Shown here piece after piece: positions 25,009 to 32,875 of a DNA stretch of 45,288 nt (position 1 is the stretch's first letter; each line of letters begins with the position of its first letter). The position numbers were made by a program, and so were the translations under genes. The stretch comes from Microvirga sp. (GTDB taxonomy: Bacteria; Pseudomonadota; Alphaproteobacteria; Rhizobiales; Beijerinckiaceae). The notes under the pieces are model-generated. The model was not told the origin of the DNA. It saw only the letters and a list, made by a program, of their open reading frames with translations, and did not search any database. The DNA is taken from assembly GCF_014699075.1 (NCBI RefSeq), contig NZ_JACXAB010000033.1, positions 1-45,288 of the forward strand, read 5' to 3'.

Positions 25009-25746
25009 ATGATCAAACTTCCTCACCACGAGTTCGGCTTAGCTCTTTCTTTCGAACGCAATATAGATATCAACCCGATCGATTTCATCGTCGGCAACGA
25101 CCGCAATTGGACCGGTTCGGCCTGGGTCAGTCGACAGGAACGCCAAAAAGCAGTCGAAACCCGCTCCAAGTGGCAGATCCGCATATGGCTGGAGGACGGG
25201 CAGTTTCGCGTATTGGCCGCCTCGAGCCTCACTGCACTGATCGAGTTCTTTGACAACGAAGGGACCTGCGCACCCTATGGGTCTGCGAGCGCGTTTCCTG
25301 ATGACGTGGACCTCATCGCAATCACGCATAACAGAGTCCTGTGGAACCGTTCAGGGAAAAAGAAACTTTCGATTGAACGAACTATTGAGAAATTGGTCGA
25401 TTCTAGGCACCGTAAGTGGGTCAACAACGAGCAGCGCCAGAAAGCAATCGAACTTACCTCAATTTGGACGATAGCAATCCAGGGGCCGCGCCTCCGCCCG
25501 TCTATACTGGTTGCCGCTGAATGGGATGTTTTGCTTGAGGCAGCCAATACAGCTGTCAAAGAGCAGCGCGTTGGGAAAAAACGGTCGTCCTCTGCACGCC
25601 GTCCAACTCGGCGCCGGTCTCCAGTCGAAGGGGATAGCCGCGGAAAAACGGTTCCAGGCTCCCAAGTACGCAGCAGAAACAACCGGGGAAACTTACTTCG
25701 GCGTATCTGGGAGACGTTACAGGCATTCGCGCAAACTGAACGGTGA
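25009..25746 (+). CDS. Hypothetical protein with internally duplicated domain, 245 aa
   Basis: The first 185 residues contain two related units. Unit 1 includes WVSRQERQKAVETRSKWQIRIW and then FRVLAASSLTALIEFFD. Unit 2 includes WVNNEQRQKAIELTSIWTIAIQ and then SILVAAEWDVLLEAAN. Each is a helix (RQKA-E), a W-I-I strand, then a helix with acidic residues. A very basic Arg/Ser-rich tail follows (KKRSSSARRPTRRRSP), likely binding nucleic acid. No named family is recognised. It lies 190 bases after mob on the same strand and may belong to the mobilisation region. Confidence 0.65.
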   Translation: MIKLPHHEFGLALSFERNIDINPIDFIVGNDRNWTGSAWVSRQERQKAVETRSKWQIRIWLEDGQFRVLAASSLTALIEFFDNEGTCAPYGSASAFPDDVDLIAITHNRVLWNRSGKKKLSIERTIEKLVDSRHRKWVNNEQRQKAIELTSIWTIAIQGPRLRPSILVAAEWDVLLEAANTAVKEQRVGKKRSSSARRPTRRRSPVEGDSRGKTVPGSQVRSRNNRGNLLRRIWETLQAFAQTER

Positions 25747-25899
25747 TGGCTGGGATCAGGCTATATCGCCTATTCTCGAAAACCAAAATGCACGGCCCGT
25801 GGGCGCGCAATAAACTTACCAATTCGGCGCCAGCGGGCCCAGCCTTCTCTTGTCAAGAAACTGGCCCGCCAACGACGGATCGTTCAACCCCCCTGTCCG

Positions 25900-26394
25900 T
25901 CACCCCTCCGGCGTCTTCCAGGGCACGTAGGAAATGTAGGCTAAGCGGATGAACAGGAGCGTCAGGGTTTTCTGAACGGAAATCTCCATCGCTGTTGGCT
26001 CTTCCGTCTCAGCCTCGTAAAGGAGCTGACAGCTCTGACCGGACAGGTCCTCACGGGTGGCGATCCACATTAGCTCGATGACAATCTGGCCAGGCGTATG
26101 AGTAAGCACATAGCCTCCGATTCTGTGAAACGCCGGAGTGTTCCACGACATCCGTCGTTCTTTGTCCGCGCCATCCAGCTCCACATCGCCGATCCCGGCG
26201 GCCTGTCCGCGCAAGCCCGGACCCCGGCTCTTGAACACGCCGGTGAACGACAAGCGTCGGCGCGGCGCCACCGGGATCAGAGCGATTAAGCGCCGGGCAT
26301 CCTCACGCGAAAAAGTCGGCCCATCCGTTGTTAGGCGATCAAGCAGCGCATGCGCCTCAAGGCGAGCGGCGATGTCCAGCTCCTGCCTACTCAT
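25900..26394 (-). CDS. Hypothetical protein coupled to the ClpB-like gene, 164 aa
   Basis: Unrecognised. The N-terminus is helical (LDIAARLEAHALLDRLTTDG). A beta-rich middle follows, with RRRLSFTGVFKSRGPGLRGQ and IVIELMWIATREDLSG, then a hydrophobic helix near the end (KTLTLLFIRLAYISYVPW). The ATG at 26394 overlaps the end of the upstream ClpB-like gene by 8 bases, implying translational coupling and a shared function or complex. Confidence 0.7.
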   Translation of the reverse strand: MSRQELDIAARLEAHALLDRLTTDGPTFSREDARRLIALIPVAPRRRLSFTGVFKSRGPGLRGQAAGIGDVELDGADKERRMSWNTPAFHRIGGYVLTHTPGQIVIELMWIATREDLSGQSCQLLYEAETEEPTAMEISVQKTLTLLFIRLAYISYVPWKTPEG

Positions 26395-27361
26395 CGCCGG
26401 AGTCCTCTTGAGCGGCCGAGCCGGGAGACGATGGCGGCTCCTCCTGGAGCAGGCGATCCACCGGCACGACCAGGATGCTCTCCTCGCCTAGCACCAGCCG
26501 GATGGTCTCGGCACCCTCAGCCTTAGCGCGGACAAGATCCGCATCGAGGCGATCTCTCACCGCCCACTCTCCTTCCACATAGGGGCCGATTGCCGGCGCC
26601 ATGAGATCGGTGACAATGCGGGCATCGATCCCACCGTCTGCCAGCACCAGGCCATGCGCGCGGACCTGCTCTGCAATCTGACGGCGGTATTCCCGCGTCA
26701 GCTCCCCTGGCGTGTGGCTCTTCAGGCCAATCACCGCGTCGATGCTGCGCAGCACCAGGATGGGAAAGCCGGCATCGGCCAGAAGCTTCATGGCCGCCAC
26801 ATGCAGCCGGTCGGGATCGGCCTCCTGGCGGGCCAGCTGGCCCACCGCTCCCTGGGCCAGATCGGTGGTCAGGATGAAGATGGCCTCGGTTGTCACCACC
26901 TGCGTGCCGGACGGCTCCACGAGGTGATCGCTGGTCCAGCCGGCCTGGAGGCGGTTGAGGACGGTCGGATGGGCCAACTCAATGGCCTTGAGGCTAACCA
27001 CAGCGAGAGGATGGTCGGTCAGGCTCTGCTGCAGCGAGAGCCAGGCGGGTACGCCGGGATGGAGCCCGAAGATGAGCGCGTCCTCACCGCCCCAGGGTGG
27101 GGAGAGGTCATACTGGTGGATTGGAATGCCCAGCGCGTCAGCCACCATCTGCACGATGTCAGCCTTTGTGCCACTGCGGTCGGGTCCCGCGAGCAGGAAG
27201 ACGCCGCGGGGGCGGTGATCGTGGCGGATCTCGAGGCGGGCGAGTTCGGCCGCGAGGGCATCGATGGCAGCGTCCTGCCCGAAGATGCTGTCTTTGGCCT
27301 TGGCCTGAAATGCCTGCACGCGGGCTTCAGTGTTATCTTCACCAGTGGTCATGGAGTTCAT
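26387..27361 (-). CDS. ClpA/ClpB-like AAA+ pseudo-ATPase, 324 aa
   Basis: The layout is that of a single second-type (D2) AAA+ domain of Clp unfoldases. It has SIFGQDAAIDALAAELARLE, a GVFLLAGP strand before Walker A, then VVSLKAIELAHPTVLNRLQAG matching the Walker B/sensor region (usually VVLLDEIEKAHP-V-N-LLQ). A small C-terminal Clp-type lid region follows. The catalytic residues are altered: the P-loop is GPDRSGTK (59-66) instead of GPTGVGKT, and the Walker B acidic pair DE is replaced by KA. It is therefore a likely non-hydrolysing adaptor or regulator. The start at 27361 (MNSMTTGEDN) was chosen because the longer upstream frame is Arg/Ser/His-rich and not family-like. Confidence 0.78.
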   Translation of the reverse strand: MNSMTTGEDNTEARVQAFQAKAKDSIFGQDAAIDALAAELARLEIRHDHRPRGVFLLAGPDRSGTKADIVQMVADALGIPIHQYDLSPPWGGEDALIFGLHPGVPAWLSLQQSLTDHPLAVVSLKAIELAHPTVLNRLQAGWTSDHLVEPSGTQVVTTEAIFILTTDLAQGAVGQLARQEADPDRLHVAAMKLLADAGFPILVLRSIDAVIGLKSHTPGELTREYRRQIAEQVRAHGLVLADGGIDARIVTDLMAPAIGPYVEGEWAVRDRLDADLVRAKAEGAETIRLVLGEESILVVPVDRLLQEEPPSSPGSAAQEDSGDE

Positions 27362-27789
27362 TTCGTCTGTGGGGTGATGGATGATGAGCCCGCGCTCGTC
27401 AGGAACGAACGTCCTAGGCTCACTGTGACGAGGTCGGACTGACCCGTGCCGCGCCGGCTGTGGCGCCTTACTGTGGCATGTCCTTTTTGGGATTTTTCTT
27501 GTTCCCTGCCTCACCACCCGAACATTCAGAGTCGTCTCTTCTCGGGATTGTCTTTCCGGGATGATGACCCTTCCCCGGACTCTTCCAAGCAGCACCGCTA
27601 TCGAATGCGCAGGCTTCACTCCATCCGGGGCATTCTCTCGTCGGGAACGATGGAGACGCGATCGCTTGCGCGACGGGCCGAGGAAGATTGTCGATGCGCC
27701 TCCTAGTGGGATCCCCGAGCAGCGGGCTGAGGTGCCCGCCATCCGTGTAGCAAAACGCGACTTCCGTTGAGACAAGCGAGCGTGCAAAG
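27362..27789. other. Divergent intergenic region, about 430 bases
   Basis: Lies between the leftward ClpB-like gene and the rightward GcrA-tail gene. Frames across it are compositionally unlike proteins. It presumably holds both promoters, but I cannot assign boxes with confidence. Confidence 0.4.
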
Positions 27790-28005
27790 ATGTCCGTCAT
27801 GCAAGAGCCAGATCCCAGGCAACGGACGAACCTGCTCAAGATTGGAACGCGGCAGTGCCGCTACATCGTCTCCGACGATCCTCGTCGTGCCATCTGCTGC
27901 GGAGCCCCGACACCAGAGGGATCAAGCTGGTGCGACTGGCACCGGAGGCTCGTCTACGTCCCGGCGCAACCCGTCAGAATTCGGCGTGACGCTCTGGCGT
28001 CGTAG
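27790..28005 (+). CDS. GcrA C-terminal-like small protein, 71 aa
   Basis: The central part (CRYIVSDDPRRAICCGAPTP, then GSSWCDWHRRLVYVP) matches the C-terminal cysteine/histidine module of the alphaproteobacterial cell-cycle regulator GcrA. In GcrA this part contacts the sigma-70 RNA polymerase. The N-terminal helix-turn-helix of GcrA that reads methylated GANTC sites is missing. The protein could be a stand-alone sigma-binding fragment or a zinc-binding decoy. The Cys/His set (CCG, WCDWH) is complete enough for a small zinc site. In-frame ATGs at 27790 and 27799 are both possible. Confidence 0.65.
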   Translation: MSVMQEPDPRQRTNLLKIGTRQCRYIVSDDPRRAICCGAPTPEGSSWCDWHRRLVYVPAQPVRIRRDALAS

Positions 28006-28090
28006 GCGAGCAATTCACAACGAGCCTTCCGAGATCTGGTCAGGGCGAGGGAGAGCTCACTCCAGCGTGCGCCACCGCATCTTGTGCCGG

Positions 28091-28726
28091 TCACAAATCC
28101 AGCCCAGAGACCGCGCCGTCACGGGCCACAAGGGCGATGCGGATGCCGGCTCGCCTGACGAGTGGACGGCTTCGCCAAATCTCCGCGAGCTTGCGGAAGA
28201 CAGGTGTGTCCGGAACCGCTGTGACCACGATGTCATCGGCAGAGACATCGAACAACAGCGCCTGCCCGAGTGCGGCGGTGAGCAATGCATACTCCGGACC
28301 TCCAGGCTTTCGGACCAGTGGACCCTTCTTGCATTGGGCGACGACGCGGCGGCCATCGATTGTGGCGACTACGTTGCCCTCACCTGGTCGCGAGTGCACC
28401 CGGATGGTCTTGTCGTTGCGCCGGTAAGCGCCAGTTCGCGCGCTCCGGCCGAACTGCGGCTCCCTGATCTGCTCCCATCCAGTCCAAGCCATGAAGCGGC
28501 CGATGTCGAAGACAATTGGGTCGCCAACCTTGATGCTGGCACCATCGATCGCGACACTTGCCATCGCTCCCGAATGAGGAAGCGACAGGATGAACTCGGC
28601 CAGGCGCAGGGCCACTTCGGCCTCTGACATACGGTCGGCTTGGAGGCCGAGTTCAAGCGGATCCTTATCCCTCACAATGTTGAGCCAAGTGTTGTTTGCG
28701 CATTCCTCACGTAAGCCGTCACCCAT
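28091..28726 (-). CDS. Hypothetical protein, 211 aa
   Basis: Unrecognised leftward gene. There is a helical start (SEAEVALRLAEFILSLPHSGA), a beta region (VAIDGASIKVGDPIVFDIGR), a basic strand pair (KTIRVHSRPGEGNVVATIDG) and an alpha/beta end (LLTAALGQALLFDVSADDIVV). No signal peptide or membrane span. The ATG at 28726 gives a full-length open frame with protein-like composition throughout. Convergent with the GcrA-tail gene. Confidence 0.65.
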   Translation of the reverse strand: MGDGLREECANNTWLNIVRDKDPLELGLQADRMSEAEVALRLAEFILSLPHSGAMASVAIDGASIKVGDPIVFDIGRFMAWTGWEQIREPQFGRSARTGAYRRNDKTIRVHSRPGEGNVVATIDGRRVVAQCKKGPLVRKPGGPEYALLTAALGQALLFDVSADDIVVTAVPDTPVFRKLAEIWRSRPLVRRAGIRIALVARDGAVSGLDL

Positions 28727-28951
28727 CTGTGTCTACATCCGCGCAGTTGTTAACTGCTGACCCACGACTGTAGAGGATCCTCACAACGGCAGCTGCTTAG
28801 TGTATTGGTTAAGCTTACTCAGCAGTGTTGTCGAAATACGACACGGCCGATGTTTCTACTATGTCGGCCTAGTGTTGACACTTGGTTTATGTCTAGTGCG
28901 CATTCTCGATGAGAGGTCTGCAAGAGCCTGGGAATGATTGAGGGGTGCACC

Positions 28952-29227
28952 ATGAGCGAAAAGCAAGCTAGCGAACGTAGATCGGTGGCCAAGCTCCGTC
29001 CCGTCAACACACCGCCCGTCGACGAGAACACAGGTTCGATGATCGACCTCCTACAGGAGCATCTGCGGCTCGCCCGCGAGGGCAAGCTGCGCTCTCTTGC
29101 CGTCGTGTCCGTATCCTCCGATGGGACTGCTATCGGCACTCAGTGGTCATGCGATCCGAGCGATATGGCATCGCTGATCGGCAAGCTCACTGTCCTTACC
29201 CATGATCTCATGGCGGCTCGGAAGTAA
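28952..29227 (+). CDS. Hypothetical protein, 91 aa
   Basis: Small acidic/neutral protein: SMIDLLQEHLRLAREGKLRS, then LAVVSVSSDGTAIGTQWSCD and a C-terminal helix. The start at 28952 follows GAGGGG; an in-frame ATG six codons earlier lacks such a site. A TTGACA at 28875-28880 could be its -35 element, and a TGTCG-N5-CGACA dyad at 28829-28843 could be an operator. The protein resembles small hypothetical proteins common in methylobacterial plasmids; function unknown. Confidence 0.65.
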   Translation: MSEKQASERRSVAKLRPVNTPPVDENTGSMIDLLQEHLRLAREGKLRSLAVVSVSSDGTAIGTQWSCDPSDMASLIGKLTVLTHDLMAARK

Positions 29228-29236
29228 GCCGCGGGT

Positions 29237-29512
29237 CTATGGAGCGGGCATTGTGGCGTGTGGCTCCCTCTTAGCCTCCTCAGCAGTCCTCGGGGGATCG
29301 TCCGCCATCGGCTCTCTGCGAGGAGGCTGAACTGCGTTCGTTGCAGCCTGCTTCTGAAGCCTGCGGTTCTTCCAGGCCTGCAGCATTTCTTGCCTCAGCC
29401 CTCGTCTGGGTTTCGGAAGGGTCCGCCAGATCGTCAGCGTGAACGCCTTTCCCACGGCGAGCACGAGGGCCATGCCATAAAGGAAAATGGTCGGCGAGAA
29501 ACTCTCATCCAT
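29237..29512 (-). CDS. Small membrane protein, 91 aa
   Basis: One N-terminal hydrophobic segment (TIFLYGMALVLAVGKAFTLTIW) is followed by a basic, then Pro/Ala/Glu-rich cytoplasmic tail. GAGG precedes the ATG at 29512. It probably sits as a single-span inner-membrane protein. No family is recognised. The stop lies 9 bases from the end of the convergent 91-aa gene. Confidence 0.6.
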   Translation of the reverse strand: MDESFSPTIFLYGMALVLAVGKAFTLTIWRTLPKPRRGLRQEMLQAWKNRRLQKQAATNAVQPPRREPMADDPPRTAEEAKREPHATMPAP

Positions 29513-29732
29513 GTGCGGTCATCCTCTCAGCGCCCGCTCGACACCATCAGCCGTGTGCACCGTTGAAGCCCCGCTCATACCATAACAATGATCAAAGCGC
29601 GGCTTTCTCGCCCTGATGCCTTCGACCAAAGTCTGTCTTCCTCGATCCTGCCGGTTGCTAAGGATAGGAGGCAACGAACCGGCCTCACGAGCGCCTATCG
29701 ATCATCTGTGTCATCCGCCACGAATGTTGACC

Positions 29733-29936
29733 ATGAGACTGCTGGAGAGAGCTCAAGCCTACTTCCGCCGGCCCGAATTGCCATCCGTGATCCAACAGCA
29801 AGCACCTGCCCATGACGAGCAGGTTGGCAGTTCACGTTCGAAGCGCGCTCAGATCAGGGACGTGCTGCGCCAGTACGAGAGAGGCAGTCTCAAGGAGACT
29901 GAAGCTGTCGAAGAACTGCTCAAGATCCTACGCTGA
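29733..29936 (+). CDS. Hypothetical protein, 67 aa
   Basis: Short frame from ATG 29733 (MRLLERAQAYFRRPELPS). The C-terminal half is a basic helix RSKRAQIRDVLRQYERGSLK followed by ETEAVEELLKIL, resembling a small regulator or an oligomerising helix. An in-frame ATG three codons upstream is also possible. Ends 22 bases before the convergent WGR gene. Confidence 0.45.
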   Translation: MRLLERAQAYFRRPELPSVIQQQAPAHDEQVGSSRSKRAQIRDVLRQYERGSLKETEAVEELLKILR

Positions 29937-29958
29937 GACCGATCCAGGCTTCCCTGCT

Positions 29959-30210
29959 CTACCCGCCTTGGAGCAGATAGCCGCGGCGAAACTTTCGCTG
30001 GAGCCAGGTCTCGAGCGCTTCCACGGCGCATGACTGGTTCTCGTAAAGCTCGACCCTCCTCTGCCCGGGTCGCCCAAGGCGCCCCCACTCGCGGATCAGG
30101 GTCGCATCGCCAAACAGGCTCGGCTCGATCGACAGGACATAGTAGCGAGCCATGTTGCAGCTTGGATCGCACCGGTGCAGGACGAGATAGTGGATCGTGT
30201 CGTGAGCCAT
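29959..30210 (-). CDS. WGR domain-containing protein, 83 aa
   Basis: Second stand-alone WGR protein. It has LVLHRCDPSCNMARYYVLSI, then PSLFGDATLIREWGRLGRPG (canonical WGR), QRRVELYENQSCAVEAL and RRGYLL. It is more canonical than the WGP variant at 2567. I start at ATG 30210; a TTG-started extension to 30246 is less likely. WGR domains bind nucleic-acid ends. It lies downstream of repC on the same strand, about 150 bases away, and might be co-transcribed with it. Confidence 0.8.
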   Translation of the reverse strand: MAHDTIHYLVLHRCDPSCNMARYYVLSIEPSLFGDATLIREWGRLGRPGQRRVELYENQSCAVEALETWLQRKFRRGYLLQGG

Positions 30211-30365
30211 GCGCCAGTGTCGCGCTGGCCCAGGGACGAGGTCCAATCAAAGTCCTGAATCGATTGAGCCTTAACGATTCACAGCCGTGATGCACCCTAC
30301 GGTTTCCGCTCCCTGAACCCACGTACGCTGGCCAGTCACCATCTCCACGAGCACGGTTCCTCTGC

Positions 30366-31520
30366 CTACGACATTCTTCGTCTCCTCATGGCCAGGAGTT
30401 CGACGGCAAGGTCGATCTTGCCGGATTTCACCATGCGGGTGAGGGCGCGGAAGTAGCCGCCCGGGTTCTTGATCCGGCTCTCCCCGCCGTTCTTGGCTGC
30501 GTCGTCCTCATAGAGCTGCAGGACGTAGATCACCGCAATGGCCGCCCTGACGGTGCCAACCTCTTCGACAGCCTCGGCCCAGGCGCTCTCATGCGCCCCG
30601 AGCGAAGCTCGCAGGTAGCGGCCGGCTGAGACGATGTCCGCCAGATCCCGCACGGGTTGGCCGTAGTCGCTGAGGGCGGGGCAAGCCTCAAGGATCAATT
30701 CCGGTGATAGGTGCTCCGGGGGTTGTTCGGTTGAACGAACCGGCTCAGCTTTCTTCGGAAAGCTCTTGTTACAAGGCTCACTAGGAGATCCGTTGTTGTT
30801 ATTAGTGTGACGGCAATCTTTGCCCCCATTGCCCGCATCAAAGAATGCATTCTCGCAAAGTGTCCTCAGGTCGTTCCACGCGTCGAGAGCGTCCAGCGGC
30901 ATCATCTTTGTGCTGCGCAATGGCGTCCGGGCTTTTAGAGCCTTGAGACGGTCTTCCAGATCGGAACGGTCCAGATCGGGATAGTGCTCGGCCAAGGCGC
31001 TCAAGGCTTCTTCCGCGGCGCGGCGGGCGATGGTGATCTCGTCGAAGGCGCGCTTGCGGGCTTCCCTGAGCTGCTTCTGCTCGACCAGTCGCTCGGCCCA
31101 CTCTCCTCGCCTGACATAGACGGGCGTCAGGTCGAAGCCAAACGCATCGACGATCTCACCGCCTAAGTCTTTGACAGCGAAGCGCTTCCCGTTGGGGGAT
31201 TCCTTCGGAACGATCAGCTGCTGGTCGATCAGCACCCTGAAGGCATACCGAACGGACCGCTCGGACAGGCCGGTGCGGCTCATCAGGTAGTCGTTGGATG
31301 GCCAGACCAGCAGCCGCTCCCACTCCTGCTCGCCCCAGCAGGCCACGAGTTCGGAGAGGACCGACCGGGGTCCGTTGCGCAAATCCAAGGCCTTGGCAGC
31401 GTCCCTGGCTGCCGCAGATAGTTCTTTTCGCGTCACCGTACGCCCGGTTTCGAGCGCAAGTTCTCTCGCGGCCAGAGCGGCATGTCTCAGCCGCCGGCCT
31501 CCTGACGATGCCAGTTGCAT
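30366..31520 (-). CDS. repC: RepC-type plasmid replication initiator, 384 aa
   Basis: Matches RepC of alphaproteobacterial repABC-family replicons. The N-terminal domain has VLSELVACWGEQEWERLLVWPSN (split by a winged-helix segment) with LMSRTGLSERSVRYAFRVL, then FGFDLTPVYVRRGEWAER. A charged helical linker and an Asn-rich hinge follow, and the C-terminal domain includes NPGGYFRALTRMVKSGKIDL. In this family the initiator binds an origin inside its own coding sequence, so oriV is probably within the gene. A GGAGGG lies 5 bases before the ATG. No repA or repB precedes it. Instead, an RHH gene and an antisense-RNA locus occupy the upstream position, so this is a solo-RepC replicon. Confidence 0.9.
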   Translation of the reverse strand: MQLASSGGRRLRHAALAARELALETGRTVTRKELSAAARDAAKALDLRNGPRSVLSELVACWGEQEWERLLVWPSNDYLMSRTGLSERSVRYAFRVLIDQQLIVPKESPNGKRFAVKDLGGEIVDAFGFDLTPVYVRRGEWAERLVEQKQLREARKRAFDEITIARRAAEEALSALAEHYPDLDRSDLEDRLKALKARTPLRSTKMMPLDALDAWNDLRTLCENAFFDAGNGGKDCRHTNNNNGSPSEPCNKSFPKKAEPVRSTEQPPEHLSPELILEACPALSDYGQPVRDLADIVSAGRYLRASLGAHESAWAEAVEEVGTVRAAIAVIYVLQLYEDDAAKNGGESRIKNPGGYFRALTRMVKSGKIDLAVELLAMRRRRMS

Positions 31521-31572
31521 CGTACCCTCCTATGTGAGGGCAAAGCGGGAGCGTTCACCGAAACCGATGCTC

Positions 31573-31602
31573 TTGACAGTCAGCTTGTCGGGATGGCATA
31601 AG
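31573..31602 (+). promoter_or_regulatory. Promoter of the repC counter-transcribed RNA
   Basis: TTGACA (31573-31578), then 18 bases, then CATAAG (31597-31602). It points away from repC, antisense to the repC leader. No rightward protein gene lies directly after it, but a terminator does. Confidence 0.6.
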
Positions 31603-31607
31603 GAGGT

Positions 31608-31689
31608 CGATCAAAACATTCCGAATGCCCACCCTCGCGGTGGTCTCCAAAGGCCCTCGAAGTTTCCAGCTTCGTGGGCCTTTTGCTTT
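31608..31689 (+). ncRNA. Candidate counter-transcribed RNA (incompatibility/copy-control RNA) of repC
   Basis: A predicted transcript of about 80 bases from the TTGACA/CATAAG promoter to a strong terminator lies opposite the untranslated leader of repC, between repC and the upstream RHH gene. In repABC plasmids an antisense RNA in the equivalent repB-repC gap lowers RepC synthesis and sets incompatibility (established). The RNA contains a small stem CCACC/GGTGG (31629-31643) and the long terminator stem. Ends are predicted, not observed. Confidence 0.65.
31649..31689 (+). terminator. Terminator of the antisense RNA
   Basis: AAAGGCCC (31649-31656) pairs with GGGCCTTT (31676-31683). An inner CGAAG/CTTCG stem extends it with a single mismatch and a 7-base loop, and TTTTGCTTT follows. 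It is one of the strongest hairpins in the window. Confidence 0.8.
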
Positions 31690-31696
31690 GCCTGGT

Positions 31697-31909
31697 TTAC
31701 GTCACGACATTTCGATCCTTCTGGGCGAACATGGCTTCGAGGGCATGGGTGATGACAGCCTCACGGGACTTGAACTGGCCGCTCTCGACCGCTTGGTCGA
31801 TCGCAGTGCTCAGAAGCCCAGGAATCCAGACGTTCACTTCCTTGTCTCCCCGTTCCCGGCGAGACTTGCGGAAGCGCTGAACCCGTTCGATCCCTTTCAC
31901 GTCAGGCAT
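31697..31909 (-). CDS. Ribbon-helix-helix type DNA-binding protein, 70 aa
   Basis: Small basic protein with an N-terminal basic region (RVQRFRKSRRERGD), a strand KEVNVWIPG, then two helices (LSTAIDQAVESGQFKSREAV and ITHALEAMF). This is the RHH/MetJ-Arc pattern of plasmid repressors and partition or antitoxin proteins. It occupies the place of repB upstream of repC, with the antisense RNA between them, so control of replication or copy number is plausible. ATG 31909 is preferred; a GTG three codons earlier is possible. Its 3' end lies only 8 bases from the terminator stem. Confidence 0.72.
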   Translation of the reverse strand: MPDVKGIERVQRFRKSRRERGDKEVNVWIPGLLSTAIDQAVESGQFKSREAVITHALEAMFAQKDRNVVT

Positions 31910-32509
31910 GGTATGCACCCATTACACTCGTGCCGTTACGAGACATGCCCGATTCTGAGTTGGCTGTGGAGTCGCGCGTCAAGAATCCATTCACAATAGA
32001 TCGATTCAGCGGTGGGAAACTTCTTTGGCTAGAATCATTTAGCTGAAAAGGCCAAGTCAATTCGCATGTAAAAACCCGGTTCCGGGTGATTCGAAGTTAC
32101 GCACTTGATTCGATGCTGCTTAGTAATCGAGCCGAGCTCCGGGCTACGGTTCAGCGACATGGCTCAAACATGTGCCGGAAAGGGATGTCGATGATCCCTA
32201 GCGGAACCGCTAACAGACCCAGATACTTGGAATAGACTCTACCACTGCGTGAGACGGCTCTAGGATCAGTTTGGGTTAGCCGCAAATTTCGCAGCTCCGA
32301 GCAGTAGGCGGGGATGTACTGCCCGGTGGCACCCGACTGACTTTCAATGCTCTGGTCGAGCGGTATCCGCCTTAGTGCTGATGATCTCGTGCCCGAACCT
32401 GGAGACGAAGCCTGAATCATGTAGGGCCGAGGTGAAGGATTGGCTGACCTACCCTGTGGCCACGGCATAGAGAGCGTGGTTGCGGGCGAACTGAAGGAGC
32501 GGAGGATCC
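31910..32509. other. Gene-less, partly AT-rich region upstream of the replication control gene
   Basis: The first 200 bases are AT-rich. They contain an ACCCGG-TT-CCGGGT dyad (32074-32087) and several GATTCG words (around 32000, 32088 and 32108) that could be operators or protein-binding repeats. The rest shows no convincing gene. Confidence 0.4.
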
Positions 32510-32773
32510 ATGACAGTGGGCGCGAACGACGAGGACGAGCATCCTGAGGGCCGGACTCCGGCCAGCTCATCCCAGCTTGATCGGCTTGAGAAGCTTGCCA
32601 GTGCAGCCGCAACAGCCGCGCAGGCCAAGCAGTGGCGGGCCCGCAAGAACGGCTTGCGGGAGCAGGACGAGCCTGCGGAGGTGCGCAACCTCAGCCATGA
32701 TGCTGAAGCGAGAGCGCGGGCTGAAGAAGCCATGCGGCAGATGATGGCGAAACCGCAAAGCAAACGACGGTAG
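32510..32773 (+). CDS. Hypothetical charged helical protein, 87 aa
   Basis: GGAGG lies before the ATG. The protein is charged and helical: SQLDRLEKLASAAATAAQAK, then QWRARKNGLREQDEP and RARAEEAMRQMMAKPQ. It is probably a small coiled-coil or DNA-associated protein. No family is recognised. It lies 103 bases before the SWIB gene on the same strand. Confidence 0.65.
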   Translation: MTVGANDEDEHPEGRTPASSSQLDRLEKLASAAATAAQAKQWRARKNGLREQDEPAEVRNLSHDAEARARAEEAMRQMMAKPQSKRR

Positions 32774-32875
32774 TGAATGGCGGGGCTGCCATTAAGGAAC
32801 GGTTAGGTTCCCGATTGCCATGGTCCCCGCCCCTTGCCTCCGTAGAGCTACGAGGCGTAACAACGGAGTGATACA

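Noticed and set aside
28801..28951. TTGACA at 28875 and the TGTCG/CGACA dyad as a firm promoter-operator
   Set aside because: No acceptable -10 element at the right distance; mentioned only in the gene entry as a possibility.
32151..32612. 153-codon leftward frame in the region upstream of the RHH gene
   Set aside because: Ser/Pro/Arg-rich composition over most of its length, overlaps the well-supported gene at 32510, no ribosome binding site.
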